Origin: UBA1738 sp045655325
GTDB lineage: Bacteria > Bacillota > Clostridia > UBA1381
Assembly (NCBI GenBank): GCA_045655325.1
Contig: JAZOOY010000020.1
Span: 26,049-90,048, forward strand
DNA length: 64,000 bases
Direction: 5' to 3'
Under the pieces are notes generated by a model. The model had not been told where the DNA came from. It did not search any database and saw only the letters and a list, made by a program, of their open reading frames with translations. This document shows positions 34,426-42,742 of this stretch, piece after piece (position 1 is the first letter of the stretch; the number at the start of each line of letters is the position of its first letter). A program made the translations under genes and the position numbers.

Positions 34426-34773
34426 ATGGCTGAATCAAAGTTGCGAAATTTATCGACAGATTTTGCGGTTAAAATAATCAAGGTATGTGAAAGTATAAAA
34501 GGACACTATTCTCTTACTAATCAGCTTGAACGCAGTGCTACATCAATCGGTGCAAATATTCATGAAGCAAATTATGCTCAAAGTAAAAATGATTTTATTT
34601 CCAAATTGCAAATAGCATTGAAAGAATGCTATGAAACAGAGTATTGGCTTGAGCTTTTTGTCAAGTCTGACTTGTTGGATAGAGAAAATGCCAAAGAAAT
34701 ATATGATGAATGCGGAACAATAAGAAAATTACTTATTTCTTCAATTAATACTGCAAAGAAAAATCAAGAATAA
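34426..34773 (+). CDS. Four-helix-bundle protein (23S rRNA intervening-sequence protein family)
   Basis: A 115-residue all-helical protein. The motif QLERSATSIGANIHEANYAQSKNDFISKL (about residues 34-62) is the signature of the 23S-IVP/TIGR02436 family, related in fold to Avd, the basic nucleic-acid-binding partner of reverse transcriptases in diversity-generating retroelements. Biochemical function of the family is unsettled. The ATG at 34426 follows AAGGAG by nine bases. It sits 50 bp from repeat copy B, is read away from it, and shares its terminator with gapA. No 23S rRNA or reverse transcriptase is nearby. Confidence 0.88.
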   Translation: MAESKLRNLSTDFAVKIIKVCESIKGHYSLTNQLERSATSIGANIHEANYAQSKNDFISKLQIALKECYETEYWLELFVKSDLLDRENAKEIYDECGTIRKLLISSINTAKKNQE

Positions 34774-34782
34774 CATTCACGC

Positions 34783-34815
34783 AAAAAAATCCCTGCAAGA
34801 TTCTTGCAGGGATTT
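34783..34815. terminator. Bidirectional terminator between the four-helix-bundle gene and gapA
   Basis: Stem atccctgcaag/cttgcagggat, three-base loop; seven-base U-tract on the minus strand. Confidence 0.88.
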
Positions 34816-34825
34816 AATATTTAAC

Positions 34826-35857
34826 TTAGTTAAGTTCTGCGAAGTACTTAATTGTTCTAACCATCTGGCTTGTGTATGAGTTTTCGTTGTCATACCAAGA
34901 AACAACCTGAACTTCGTATAGGTCATCAGCTACCTTTGATACCATTGTCTGAGTAGCATCAAATAGTGAACCGTATCTCATACCGATAACGTCTGAAGAA
35001 ACGATTTCATCTTCGTTGTAACCGAAGCTTGCTGAAGCTGCTGCCTTCATAGCTGCGTTGATGCCTTCCTTAGTAACGTCTGTACCCTTAACAACTGCTG
35101 TAAGGATTGTTGTTGAACCTGTTGTTACAGGAACTCTCTGAGCTGAACCGATAAGCTTACCGTTTAGTTCAGGGATAACAAGACCGATAGCCTTTGCAGC
35201 ACCTGTTGAGTTAGGAACGATGTTTGCAGCACCTGCTCTTGCACGACGAAGGTCACCCTTTCTGTGTGGACCGTCAAGAATCATCTGGTCGCCTGTGTAA
35301 GCGTGGATTGTTGACATGATACCAGCCTGGATTGGTGCGTAATCGTTAAGAGCCTTAGCCATAGGAGCTAAGCAGTTTGTTGTACATGATGCAGCTGAAA
35401 TGATCTTGTCATCAGCTGTAAGAATGTTTTCATTTACGCTGAAAACAACTGTTGGAAGATCGTTACCTGCAGGAGCAGAAATAACTACCTTCTTTGCACC
35501 AGCGTCGATGTGAGCCTGTGACTTTTCTTTTGAGCAGTAGAAACCTGTACATTCAAGAACAACGTCTACTCCAATTTCACCCCAAGGAAGATCCTTAGCG
35601 TCCTTTTCAGCATAGATTGTAATCTTCTTGCCGTCAACTGTGATTGAACCTTCGCCAGCTTCAACTGTGTGAAGACCTTCACCGATTGCGCCACAGTAAC
35701 CACCCTGAGCTGTGTCATACTTCAAAAGATTAGCAAGCATTTTTGGATCTGTCAAATCGTTGATAGCAACAACTTCGTATCCTTCTGCACCGAACATCTG
35801 ACGGAATGCCAAACGACCGATACGACCAAAACCGTTAATTGCAACTTTAACTGCCAT
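34826..35857 (-). CDS. gapA: Glyceraldehyde-3-phosphate dehydrogenase, type I
   Basis: A 343-residue GAPDH. NAD-binding start VKVAINGFGRIGRLAFRQ, catalytic Cys in SAASCTTNCLAP (about residue 156), and the terminal WYDNENSYTSQMVRT. It oxidises glyceraldehyde-3-phosphate to 1,3-bisphosphoglycerate in glycolysis. The ATG at 35857 follows GGAGG by eight bases; an upstream in-frame extension is untranslated leader. Unlike many Firmicutes, pgk and tpi do not follow; it is a single-gene unit with codon bias typical of high expression. Confidence 0.97.
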   Translation of the reverse strand: MAVKVAINGFGRIGRLAFRQMFGAEGYEVVAINDLTDPKMLANLLKYDTAQGGYCGAIGEGLHTVEAGEGSITVDGKKITIYAEKDAKDLPWGEIGVDVVLECTGFYCSKEKSQAHIDAGAKKVVISAPAGNDLPTVVFSVNENILTADDKIISAASCTTNCLAPMAKALNDYAPIQAGIMSTIHAYTGDQMILDGPHRKGDLRRARAGAANIVPNSTGAAKAIGLVIPELNGKLIGSAQRVPVTTGSTTILTAVVKGTDVTKEGINAAMKAAASASFGYNEDEIVSSDVIGMRYGSLFDATQTMVSKVADDLYEVQVVSWYDNENSYTSQMVRTIKYFAELN

Positions 35858-35921
35858 GTTAAAATTCCTCCAATACATATAATTTAAACAAGAAATATCC
35901 ATTCCTTGCTTATTCTACTAT

Positions 35922-35950
35922 ATTTTACATCAAAAATGCAAAATATTCAA
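35922..35950 (-). promoter_or_regulatory. Promoter of gapA
   Basis: Minus strand TTGAAT, 17-base spacer, TAAAAT. Confidence 0.65.
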
Positions 35951-36001
35951 GTACTATTCCGTTATTTTTTTCACATTTTTCGAAATTTACATAAAATTAC
36001 C

Positions 36002-36036
36002 AAAAAAAAATGCTGTAAATATCAGGATTTACAGCA
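36002..36036 (-). terminator. Terminator of ksgA
   Basis: Stem tgctgtaaat/atttacagca, six-base loop, nine U on the minus strand. Confidence 0.92.
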
Positions 36037-36050
36037 TAAAACTCAATTAT

Positions 36051-36908
36051 TTAAGAGATTCCGTTATCTTTTAAGGCGTCAGCAATCTTTGCAAACTCTG
36101 AAAGCCCAAGCTTTTCGCCACGGATGGTAGGCTCAATGCCTGCGCCAAGAAGTATTTCAGCAAGAACTTCCTTTCCGCAAGAAAAACCTGATGAAAGGCA
36201 GTTTAAAAGTGTCTTTCTTCTTTGGGCAAAAGCTGCTTTTACTACCTTAAAGAACAGCTTTTCATCGGAAACTTCCACGTTAGGCTTGTCCTGAACCTCC
36301 ATACAAAGCACCGCAGAATCCACCTTTGGAGCAGGGTAGAAGCTACCCTTTGGCACGATGGTGACAAGTCTTGGGTTAGTATAGTACTGACACAAAACGC
36401 TGATTGCACCGTAGTCCTTTTTTCCTGGCTTTGCCGCAATTCGCTCCGCAACTTCCTTTTGAACCATAACAACAATGTTCTTGATAGGAAGTTTTTCTTC
36501 AATAAGCTTTGTAATGATTGGTGTCGTGATATAGTACGGAAGATTTGCCGCAACGCTGATTTTTTTGCCGTCAAACTCTTCGTCAATTAGAGCCTTAACG
36601 TCGGTTTTCAAAATATCCTTTTCAATTATTTTAACATTGTCAAATTCTTGAAGAGTAAAATCAAGAACAGGGATAAGGCGCTTATCAATTTCAACCGAAA
36701 CAACCTTTTTTCCTGTCTGGCAAAGTCGCTTTGTTAAAACGCCAAAACCGGGGCCGACTTCCAATACGCCGTCATCAATGTCGGCGGCGTCTGCAATTTT
36801 GTCCAGAACCTGTGGGTCTAAAAGGAAGTTCTGACCAAGACCTTTTGAAAATCCGAAGTCAAACTGCTCCGCAATTTGTTTTATCACTTTTGGTGATGTT
36901 AATTCCAT
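36051..36908 (-). CDS. ksgA: 16S rRNA (adenine1518/1519-N6)-dimethyltransferase
   Basis: A 285-residue KsgA. SAM-binding N-terminus KGLGQNFLLDPQVLDKI and VLEVGPGFGVLT, catalytic motif NLPYYIT (about residues 122-128). It dimethylates two adjacent adenines at the end of 16S rRNA in late 30S assembly. It follows the G5/3D gene (yabE-like), the same neighbourhood as in Bacillus, but a terminator lies between them and rnmV is absent. Confidence 0.95.
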   Translation of the reverse strand: MELTSPKVIKQIAEQFDFGFSKGLGQNFLLDPQVLDKIADAADIDDGVLEVGPGFGVLTKRLCQTGKKVVSVEIDKRLIPVLDFTLQEFDNVKIIEKDILKTDVKALIDEEFDGKKISVAANLPYYITTPIITKLIEEKLPIKNIVVMVQKEVAERIAAKPGKKDYGAISVLCQYYTNPRLVTIVPKGSFYPAPKVDSAVLCMEVQDKPNVEVSDEKLFFKVVKAAFAQRRKTLLNCLSSGFSCGKEVLAEILLGAGIEPTIRGEKLGLSEFAKIADALKDNGIS

Positions 36909-36924
36909 AAAAAATCCTCACTTT

Positions 36925-36957
36925 TATAAAAAATGAGGATGATTAAATCATCCTCAT
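36925..36957 (-). terminator. Terminator of the G5/3D-domain gene
   Basis: Twelve-bp stem atgaggatgatt/aatcatcctcat with a single central base (longer loop in practice), then six U on the minus strand. Confidence 0.85.
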
Positions 36958-36958
36958 A

Positions 36959-38023
36959 CTAATTCAATACATATACTATAGCACTTCTTCGTCCAAATTG
37001 CAAGCATTCGCTTCTGGAATTGAAGAACAAGTCAATTTTATTGCCCTTAATTGCGCCACCGGTGTCACCTGCAACGCAGTATCCGTACTGCCAGGACTTT
37101 CCGTCATCAGTTGACTCAACGTAAAGCTTTGTTCCAAGCGGAATAACTTTCGGGTCAACGGCGATAACGCCATATTGCGCAACACGACCTGATGCAGTCT
37201 TCTTTCCTGAAGCTGCAGTGTAAGCAGTTGCCGAAACAGTGATTTTCTTTGAATAATTAAGGGTCTGACCGGCGTTTGTTGTAACGGTTTTTGTTCCGCC
37301 TGAACTTTTGGAAGCAGCTTTTGTGCCTACTGCGATAACTCGTGTTGTAGGCTCACGAAGTGTAGTCTGTTCAATAATTTCACGCTTTGTTTCAACGCCG
37401 TTTTCTGTTGTGATGCTGTAAACAGTACGCTTCAAACCATTTACGCCACGAACCTTAACCTTTGTCTTTCCTTTTGCAAGGCTAGAGTCAGAAACTTCAC
37501 GGCTCTTAAACGGAATTTCGGTGTCAACCGTAATAACCTCGTTTGCCACTCTGAAAACGCTGACGCTCATATCTTCTTCAATATTTGTGTCAAGCCCCGG
37601 CTCAACTCTGTCGGCGTCATTAACCAAAACCCCTGCTTCTTCAAAGGCTTCTCGTACTGTCTTTTTAGTTGTTGTAATAATTTCTATGTTTCCGTCAATG
37701 TTCAGCGTAAAGTTACGGCCTTTTCTTATAACGATTCTTGCTTCGTCATAAAGCTCGTCTTCCATAAGCATACTAACTCGGTCAAATTCGCCAAGTTCCA
37801 CATTGTTTTCCGCTAAAAATTCGGAAACGGTTGATTGTCTGGTGGTGAGTTCCGTTGTTTTCTCGCTATCAGCAAATGCATCTACCATAACAAGGCTGAT
37901 GTCCTTGATCTGGCGGTCAGTTACCGCACCGGTAAGCAGGCCAAAGATGATCGCTGACATAAATACGGCAGTAAATTTTGTAAGCAATGAAGCCATTTTA
38001 CTGCTTTTTTTATTAAAAAACAT
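36959..38023 (-). CDS. YabE-like G5 and 3D domain cell-wall protein
   Basis: A 354-residue secreted or membrane-anchored protein: N-terminal hydrophobic segment (about 15-35), two DUF348 repeats (about 55-100 and 108-155), a G5 domain (about 165-240), and a C-terminal 3D domain (about 260-354) with TAYTAASGKKTASG, GVIAVDPKVIPLGTKLYV, and DTGGAIKGNKIDLFF; its three aspartates are those of MltA-like lytic transglycosylases. A role in wall remodelling at growth or spore outgrowth is likely. It matches Bacillus YabE, next to ksgA. Confidence 0.88.
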   Translation of the reverse strand: MFFNKKSSKMASLLTKFTAVFMSAIIFGLLTGAVTDRQIKDISLVMVDAFADSEKTTELTTRQSTVSEFLAENNVELGEFDRVSMLMEDELYDEARIVIRKGRNFTLNIDGNIEIITTTKKTVREAFEEAGVLVNDADRVEPGLDTNIEEDMSVSVFRVANEVITVDTEIPFKSREVSDSSLAKGKTKVKVRGVNGLKRTVYSITTENGVETKREIIEQTTLREPTTRVIAVGTKAASKSSGGTKTVTTNAGQTLNYSKKITVSATAYTAASGKKTASGRVAQYGVIAVDPKVIPLGTKLYVESTDDGKSWQYGYCVAGDTGGAIKGNKIDLFFNSRSECLQFGRRSAIVYVLN

Positions 38024-38051
38024 TTTTAAATCCTCCTATACCTTCCCGCAC

Positions 38052-38080
38052 ATTATACAATCATATTATGCCCAAGTCAA
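38052..38080 (-). promoter_or_regulatory. Promoter of the G5/3D-domain gene
   Basis: Minus strand TTGACT, 17-base spacer, TATAAT. The leader is short and no riboswitch is evident. Confidence 0.82.
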
Positions 38081-38364
38081 GCATTTTATTACAAAATTGT
38101 TGCATTTGTCCTAAGCAAAGCTAATTTTTTAACACAAAAATGACAATTTATTGTGCATAATGCATAAAAAATAAGCCAAAAAATAGGAATGGGAAAATAT
38201 TGAAATTGCAAAAAAATCCCATTTTTTTACGAAAAAAACCTGATAAAAACAAGGAAAAAAGAGTATTAAATAGCCAGTTTTTGGGCAAAATATAGTAAAA
38301 GAAAAGAGCAAAAACATTATTACGAAAATATTAAAGTATATGAATTTTGAAAGGGGATTTTTGA

Positions 38365-38625
38365 ATGAAAAATACTACTCGCAAAGTAGTGATATTAAAG
38401 AACGTGAACTCTGAACTTATAGAACAAGCTATACTTATTTTAAAAGATTCTGCACCTGACGGTGACTCGCAGGTGATTCGTGAAGCGGAAAAAATAGTTG
38501 AAAAATATATGGATAAAAAAATGCCAAAATCACGGGAAGAAAAAAAGCCCAAAACAACGCTTATCGTGTCTTTAGGCGTGGCATTTTTAAGTCTTTCGCT
38601 ACTTGCAATTGCATTTTTTGCCTGA
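38365..38625 (+). CDS. Small tail-anchored membrane protein, unknown
   Basis: Eighty-six residues. A soluble, charged N-terminal part (about 1-60, helical, ending in a Lys/Glu-rich stretch) and one hydrophobic C-terminal segment (TTLIVSLGVAFLSLSLLAIAFFA). Not recognised. The start has AAGGGG nine bases upstream, and codon use resembles that of neighbours, so I take it as real. It stands alone between two minus-strand genes, and its stop overlaps the start of a repeated 21-base motif. Confidence 0.6.
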   Translation: MKNTTRKVVILKNVNSELIEQAILILKDSAPDGDSQVIREAEKIVEKYMDKKMPKSREEKKPKTTLIVSLGVAFLSLSLLAIAFFA

Positions 38626-38644
38626 GTTTCTTCCTATTATATAT
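38624..38644 (-). repeat. Copy 2 of the short intergenic repeat
   Basis: Reverse complement of 9178-9198, identical over 21 bases. It begins inside the stop codon of the 86-residue ORF. Confidence 0.6.
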
Positions 38645-38674
38645 AGCACTTATTTTGATATAAAAAATTGCAAG

Positions 38675-38707
38675 AAAAAACTGCTTTTTGAAAAAGCAGT
38701 TTTTTTT
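38675..38707. terminator. Bidirectional terminator
   Basis: Stem aaaaactgctttt/aaaagcagttttt with a short loop and T-tracts on both strands, between convergent small membrane-protein genes. Confidence 0.85.
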
Positions 38708-39284
38708 AAAATTCATCTTTATCTTTGTCCTTTTTCTTTTCGTATGCAAAGCTGTGAACTTTAGCGGAAAGGTCAAAGCCTTTGTATGCTGCAAAGTAAC
38801 CAAGAGCTGATGCAATAAACGGAGTTACAAATATTATAACGTAGCCCTGAAGTTCAATATGACCGTATGCCATACCAAGAAGTGGCTGATATGGTGCAAC
38901 CCATAAAAGGGATATGATATTTAAAATAAGGCTCCATACTTCTGTCATGCTCTGGCCGTCCGAACCTTGTGACCAGGCTAGCTTATATAAAAGTATGATA
39001 ATCACATTTACAATAGTTAAAAAAGCAGGAAGCCAAAGACCCTTTATAGGGTTTGGTGATAGCAGACTTGCCGACATCTTATCAGTTCGAAGTGCCGAAC
39101 CGCTATAAGAATATATTGAAAGGAAATATCCTAAAAGTCCGAAGATGCCGAAGAGAATATTAAAAATTCCTTTTTGCATTGATGCGGTCATAAGGAAAAA
39201 TATCATAAATACAACGGAAATGGTAAAGTGTTGCTTTATCATAAGAAGCATCTGGCCGGGGATAGAAAATTTCAACTTATTCAT
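38706..39284 (-). CDS. Membrane protein of unknown function
   Basis: A 192-residue protein with five or so hydrophobic segments (about 18-32, 42-58, 82-102, 118-135, 145-172) and a very charged tail, KKKDKDKDEF. No family is recognised with confidence. The ATG follows AAAAGGAG. A single gene, upstream of nothing obvious; it lies between the RAYT-like gene and the small tail-anchored protein. Confidence 0.65.
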   Translation of the reverse strand: MNKLKFSIPGQMLLMIKQHFTISVVFMIFFLMTASMQKGIFNILFGIFGLLGYFLSIYSYSGSALRTDKMSASLLSPNPIKGLWLPAFLTIVNVIIILLYKLAWSQGSDGQSMTEVWSLILNIISLLWVAPYQPLLGMAYGHIELQGYVIIFVTPFIASALGYFAAYKGFDLSAKVHSFAYEKKKDKDKDEF

Positions 39285-39353
39285 TTAAAATCAACTCCTT
39301 TTAACAAATCGTGCCAAATATGGAAAACTAAAAGGGACACAAAACCCTTTTTA

Positions 39354-40091
39354 TTATAATAGCCACACGCTAAGCCCCTGATCTTTTTCAGGTTGTGCCT
39401 TTTGGATAGGTTCGCTCGATGCGCGAGGTCTGTTAATATCTAAAATATCATATAATTTATTCTTGGCAATCCAGCGTTTTTTAGTAAGCTTTGCAAGCGC
39501 ATCCTTTTGCTCCTGAGCCGATAAAGAACTGAACGCATCAGGTGAAATTCCGCATAAAGCGTGGACGTACTGGCCGATTTCTTCCTTTGAAAGACAGTCA
39601 TAGTCTTCAATAAACATTTCAGAAACGGTTGTATCCAAAAGCTCTCTTTGGGAAAGGATTCCAGGGACACATATTTCTCTGCCATCATTTGAAAGAGAAG
39701 TATACATATAGCTTTCACCTTGCGATGCGCTTACCCTGTTTACAAAAGAAACTACGTTTTTAAGCTCGCCTTCGGAATTTATCGGTTCACTTTTCAAGCG
39801 GTCATAAAAAAGCTTTCCTTCTCTTTGATATGTACGGTTAAAATATCTTGCATAGCTTGTGCAAAGCGGTTTTAATGCAATGCCGATGCTACCAGATGCA
39901 CCAACCACTAAATGTACCCTGTTTTTTAAGAGCGAGTAAGAATAAACCTTAAGCGTACCAAGGCTTGCGTATTTTTTTAAAGCGGATATAAATTCACCAA
40001 AATCCTTATCCTGCAGGAAAAGTTCGTTCATACCACGGAGCAGCACGTGGTAAATTCCCATTTTGCTTGGGGTTCTGCCGGTTCTTGCCAT
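39354..40091 (-). CDS. RAYT-like Y1 (REP-associated) transposase homologue with altered HUH motif
   Basis: A 245-residue protein of the Y1/IS200-like REP-associated tyrosine transposase family: MARTGRTPSKMGIYHVLLRGMN at the start (first 20 residues typical), a TSYARYFNRTYQREGKLFYDR segment with the candidate catalytic tyrosine (about 105-125), and a C-terminal extension. The metal-binding H-x-H expected in a YxLMxNHVHLL context reads NRVHLVV here, so the first histidine is an arginine. Activity may be lost or changed. The ATG at 40091 follows AGAGGTGAT. Direct repeats ggggacataaa (40115, 40167) lie upstream. Confidence 0.8.
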   Translation of the reverse strand: MARTGRTPSKMGIYHVLLRGMNELFLQDKDFGEFISALKKYASLGTLKVYSYSLLKNRVHLVVGASGSIGIALKPLCTSYARYFNRTYQREGKLFYDRLKSEPINSEGELKNVVSFVNRVSASQGESYMYTSLSNDGREICVPGILSQRELLDTTVSEMFIEDYDCLSKEEIGQYVHALCGISPDAFSSLSAQEQKDALAKLTKKRWIAKNKLYDILDINRPRASSEPIQKAQPEKDQGLSVWLL

Positions 40092-40114
40092 AAAATCACC
40101 TCTTAAAAAATATT

Positions 40115-40177
40115 GGGGACATAAATACTCAATATTATTATAGCACAAATTATGGAAAAATCAATAGGGGACATAAA
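40115..40177 (-). repeat. Paired TTTATGTCCCC motifs upstream of the RAYT-like gene
   Basis: Two exact copies of ggggacataaa (40115-40125 and 40167-40177; TTTATGTCCCC in gene orientation), 52 bp apart, with a related agggacacaaaaccct downstream of the gene (39332-39348). The arrangement, short guanine-rich motifs bracketing the gene, is what a RAYT recognition sequence could look like. Confidence 0.5.
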
Positions 40178-40242
40178 AGTTTTTCATAAAAATATGTGAA
40201 AATCATAATTATGGTATTAAGAATATAAAAAGGACTGATAAA

Positions 40243-42729
40243 ATGAACTATCATAGTATGTCAAAAGAAGAGGTTATCCGCCAAATTTCCTATAAAAAAG
40301 ATTTAGGCAGGAAAAACCGATTGGATGTAGCAAAGAAAAAGAGCATCTTTGCACGATTTTTAGCACAGTTTTCAGATTTTATGATAATAGTTCTGCTTGT
40401 GGCTGCAGCTATTTCCTTTGCCATATCGCTAATCAGTAACGACGGGGACTTTATTGACCCTATTATAATTCTTGTAATCGTTGTTTTAAATGCAGTAATA
40501 GGCGTTATAGAGGAAAGCCGAGCTGATAATGCATTAGAAGCATTAAAACAGATGTCTGCACCAACTGCAAGAATCCGCCGTGGCGGAAAAGAGATGACTA
40601 TTGATGCACAGGATGTAAAAATTGGGGACACACTTTTACTAAAAGCAGGTGACAGGGTAAGCGCAGACGCAAGAATTATAAAAAGTGTTAGTATGGAAGC
40701 GGACGAATCGGCGTTAACCGGTGAAGCTATGCCGGTTTTAAAGGATGCAGACTGCATACTGGATGAGCACACGCCACTTGCGGAAAGAAGGAATATGGTA
40801 TTTGCATCCACAAATATCATTATAGGAAAAGGCGAAGCTATTGTAACTGCTATCGGAATGGAAACAGAAACGGGAAAGATAGCTGCCATGCTAGGGACAG
40901 AAAACGAGGAAACCACACCGCTACAGAAAAAACTTGCTGAAACGGGAAAAATTTTAAGCATCGGTGCTCTTATTATTTGTGGCGTTATATTTGTTATGGG
41001 ACTAATTAAACGAATCCCGCCATTTTCAATGTTCTTAACATCGGTAAGCCTTGCCGTTGCCGCAATTCCTGAAGGACTTCCTGCCATTGTAACTATCGTT
41101 CTTGCTATGGGTGTTCAAAAAATGGCGAAAAAGAATGCCATTGTAAAGCACTTGTCTGCGGTGGAAGTTTTGGGCGGTGCAACGGTGATTTGCGCTGATA
41201 AAACGGGAACTCTTACCCAGAACAGAATGACAGTCACAAAGGCTATGGCAGAAGATGAGCATCAACTTTTTGAACTTGCAATTCTTTGTTGTGATGAGGG
41301 AGAAAACCCTACTGAAAAGGCTATCATTACAAAATGCGAAGAAATGGGGATAAAAAAGCATACCAAAACAAGGCTTTGCGAAATACCTTTTGATTCAGAG
41401 CGTAAGCTTATGAGCGTTATGGTGCCGTACTTTAATGAGAAGCGCATCATAACCAAAGGTGCGGCGGAAATCCTGCTTGAAAAATGCACGCATATTGTAG
41501 AAAATGATGGAATGCAGAGCCTTTCATCGGGTAAGAAAAAGGAAATTCTAGCAGAAGTTGAAAAGATGGCAAATGATGCTCTTCGTGTCATAGCCGTTGC
41601 GTATCGAGATACAAAACTTTCAGTGATAAGCGAAAATGACCTTGTTCTTGTGGGTTTAATAGGGATGATGGACCCGCCAAGACCGGAGGTTTCAAAGGCG
41701 GTTCGCGAATGCATCCGTGCCGGAATCAAGCCTATAATGATAACCGGAGATAACAAGGTTACGGCAAAAGCCATTGCCGAAAAGGTAGGGATCAAGGGAA
41801 AGGCAATCCTTGGCGGGGAGCTTTCCCGAAAGACAGATGAAGAAATATGCCAATACAGAATATTTGCAAGAGTTACGCCACAAGACAAAATGCGAATCGT
41901 AAAGGCTTTTAAAAAGCAAGGCGAGATTGTCGCAATGACAGGCGACGGAGTTAACGATGCACCGGCGCTAAAGGCATCCGACATCGGTTGCAGTATGGGA
42001 AAGCGTGGCACAGACGTTGCCAAGGAGGCATCCGACCTTGTGCTTAGTGATGACAATTTTGCAACCATTGTATCGGCGGTAAAAGAAGGCCGTGGCATTT
42101 TTGAGAACATAAAAAAATCCATACAATTCCTATTATCATCAAACATTGGCGAAGTTATGACCATATTTATGGGCATAGTTTTCGGTTGGGAACCGCCACT
42201 TGTGGCAATACAGCTTTTGTGGGTGAATCTTGTTACCGATTCCTTGCCGGCAATTGCTTTAGGACTTGACCCTGTTGACAAGACCATAATGGACCAAAAG
42301 CCAAGAGACCCGAAAAAGGGACTTTTTGCTGACGGACTTTGGGCACTGATTTGTCTTGAGGGCGGTGTAATTGGCGGTCTTGCGCTTTTGGCATATTCCA
42401 TCGGGTTTAATGTTTTGAGTCATCAGAATATTGACGTGGCAAGAACCATGGCATTTTGCGTTTTGTCGGTGTCCCAACTTTTCCACGCATTCAATATGCG
42501 AAGCGAAAAATCTGTTCTAAACAGCCGATTTTTTGAAAACAAACTACTTGTATTCTCGCTTATAGTTGGAATCATAATGCAAATTCTTGTGGTATCCGTG
42601 CCTGTTTTCGCGGGAGTATTCAAGGTATGTGCACTGCCGGTTACGGCCTGGTTAGTGGTAGGAATATTGTCGGTAGTACCCCTTGCGGTGGTGGAACTTC
42701 AAAAAGCAGTAACAAAAAATACGCCTTAA
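40243..42729 (+). CDS. Cation-transporting P-type ATPase, calcium-pump type
   Basis: An 828-residue P2-type ATPase. Cation_ATPase_N, TGEAMPV (dephosphorylation, about 162-168), the PEGLP motif in helix M4 (AAIPEGLPAIV, about 275-285) typical of Ca2+ pumps, phosphorylation site ICADKTGTLTQNRM (about 310-323), and MTGDGVNDAPALKASDIG (about 565-582). The nucleotide-binding domain is short for the family, whose members usually reach 870-900 residues. It would export Ca2+ (or Mn2+) using ATP. RBS AAAGGA lies before the ATG; no -35/-10 pair is convincing. Confidence 0.92.
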   Translation: MNYHSMSKEEVIRQISYKKDLGRKNRLDVAKKKSIFARFLAQFSDFMIIVLLVAAAISFAISLISNDGDFIDPIIILVIVVLNAVIGVIEESRADNALEALKQMSAPTARIRRGGKEMTIDAQDVKIGDTLLLKAGDRVSADARIIKSVSMEADESALTGEAMPVLKDADCILDEHTPLAERRNMVFASTNIIIGKGEAIVTAIGMETETGKIAAMLGTENEETTPLQKKLAETGKILSIGALIICGVIFVMGLIKRIPPFSMFLTSVSLAVAAIPEGLPAIVTIVLAMGVQKMAKKNAIVKHLSAVEVLGGATVICADKTGTLTQNRMTVTKAMAEDEHQLFELAILCCDEGENPTEKAIITKCEEMGIKKHTKTRLCEIPFDSERKLMSVMVPYFNEKRIITKGAAEILLEKCTHIVENDGMQSLSSGKKKEILAEVEKMANDALRVIAVAYRDTKLSVISENDLVLVGLIGMMDPPRPEVSKAVRECIRAGIKPIMITGDNKVTAKAIAEKVGIKGKAILGGELSRKTDEEICQYRIFARVTPQDKMRIVKAFKKQGEIVAMTGDGVNDAPALKASDIGCSMGKRGTDVAKEASDLVLSDDNFATIVSAVKEGRGIFENIKKSIQFLLSSNIGEVMTIFMGIVFGWEPPLVAIQLLWVNLVTDSLPAIALGLDPVDKTIMDQKPRDPKKGLFADGLWALICLEGGVIGGLALLAYSIGFNVLSHQNIDVARTMAFCVLSVSQLFHAFNMRSEKSVLNSRFFENKLLVFSLIVGIIMQILVVSVPVFAGVFKVCALPVTAWLVVGILSVVPLAVVELQKAVTKNTP

Positions 42730-42742
42730 AGGCGTATTTTTT
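42713..42742. terminator. Bidirectional terminator between the P-ATPase and SLH-GLUG genes
   Basis: Stem aaaatacgcc/ggcgtatttt around the P-ATPase stop codon, T-tracts both ways. Confidence 0.85.

Noticed and set aside
38024..38364. c-di-AMP (ydaO-type) riboswitch before the G5/3D gene
   Set aside because: The leader from the mapped promoter to the start codon is too short and lacks the conserved core.
41262..42401. A 379-codon open frame antisense to the P-type ATPase
   Set aside because: It is Ser/Ile/Pro-rich shadow sequence with no ribosome site and no family resemblance; the sense frame has all P-type ATPase motifs.
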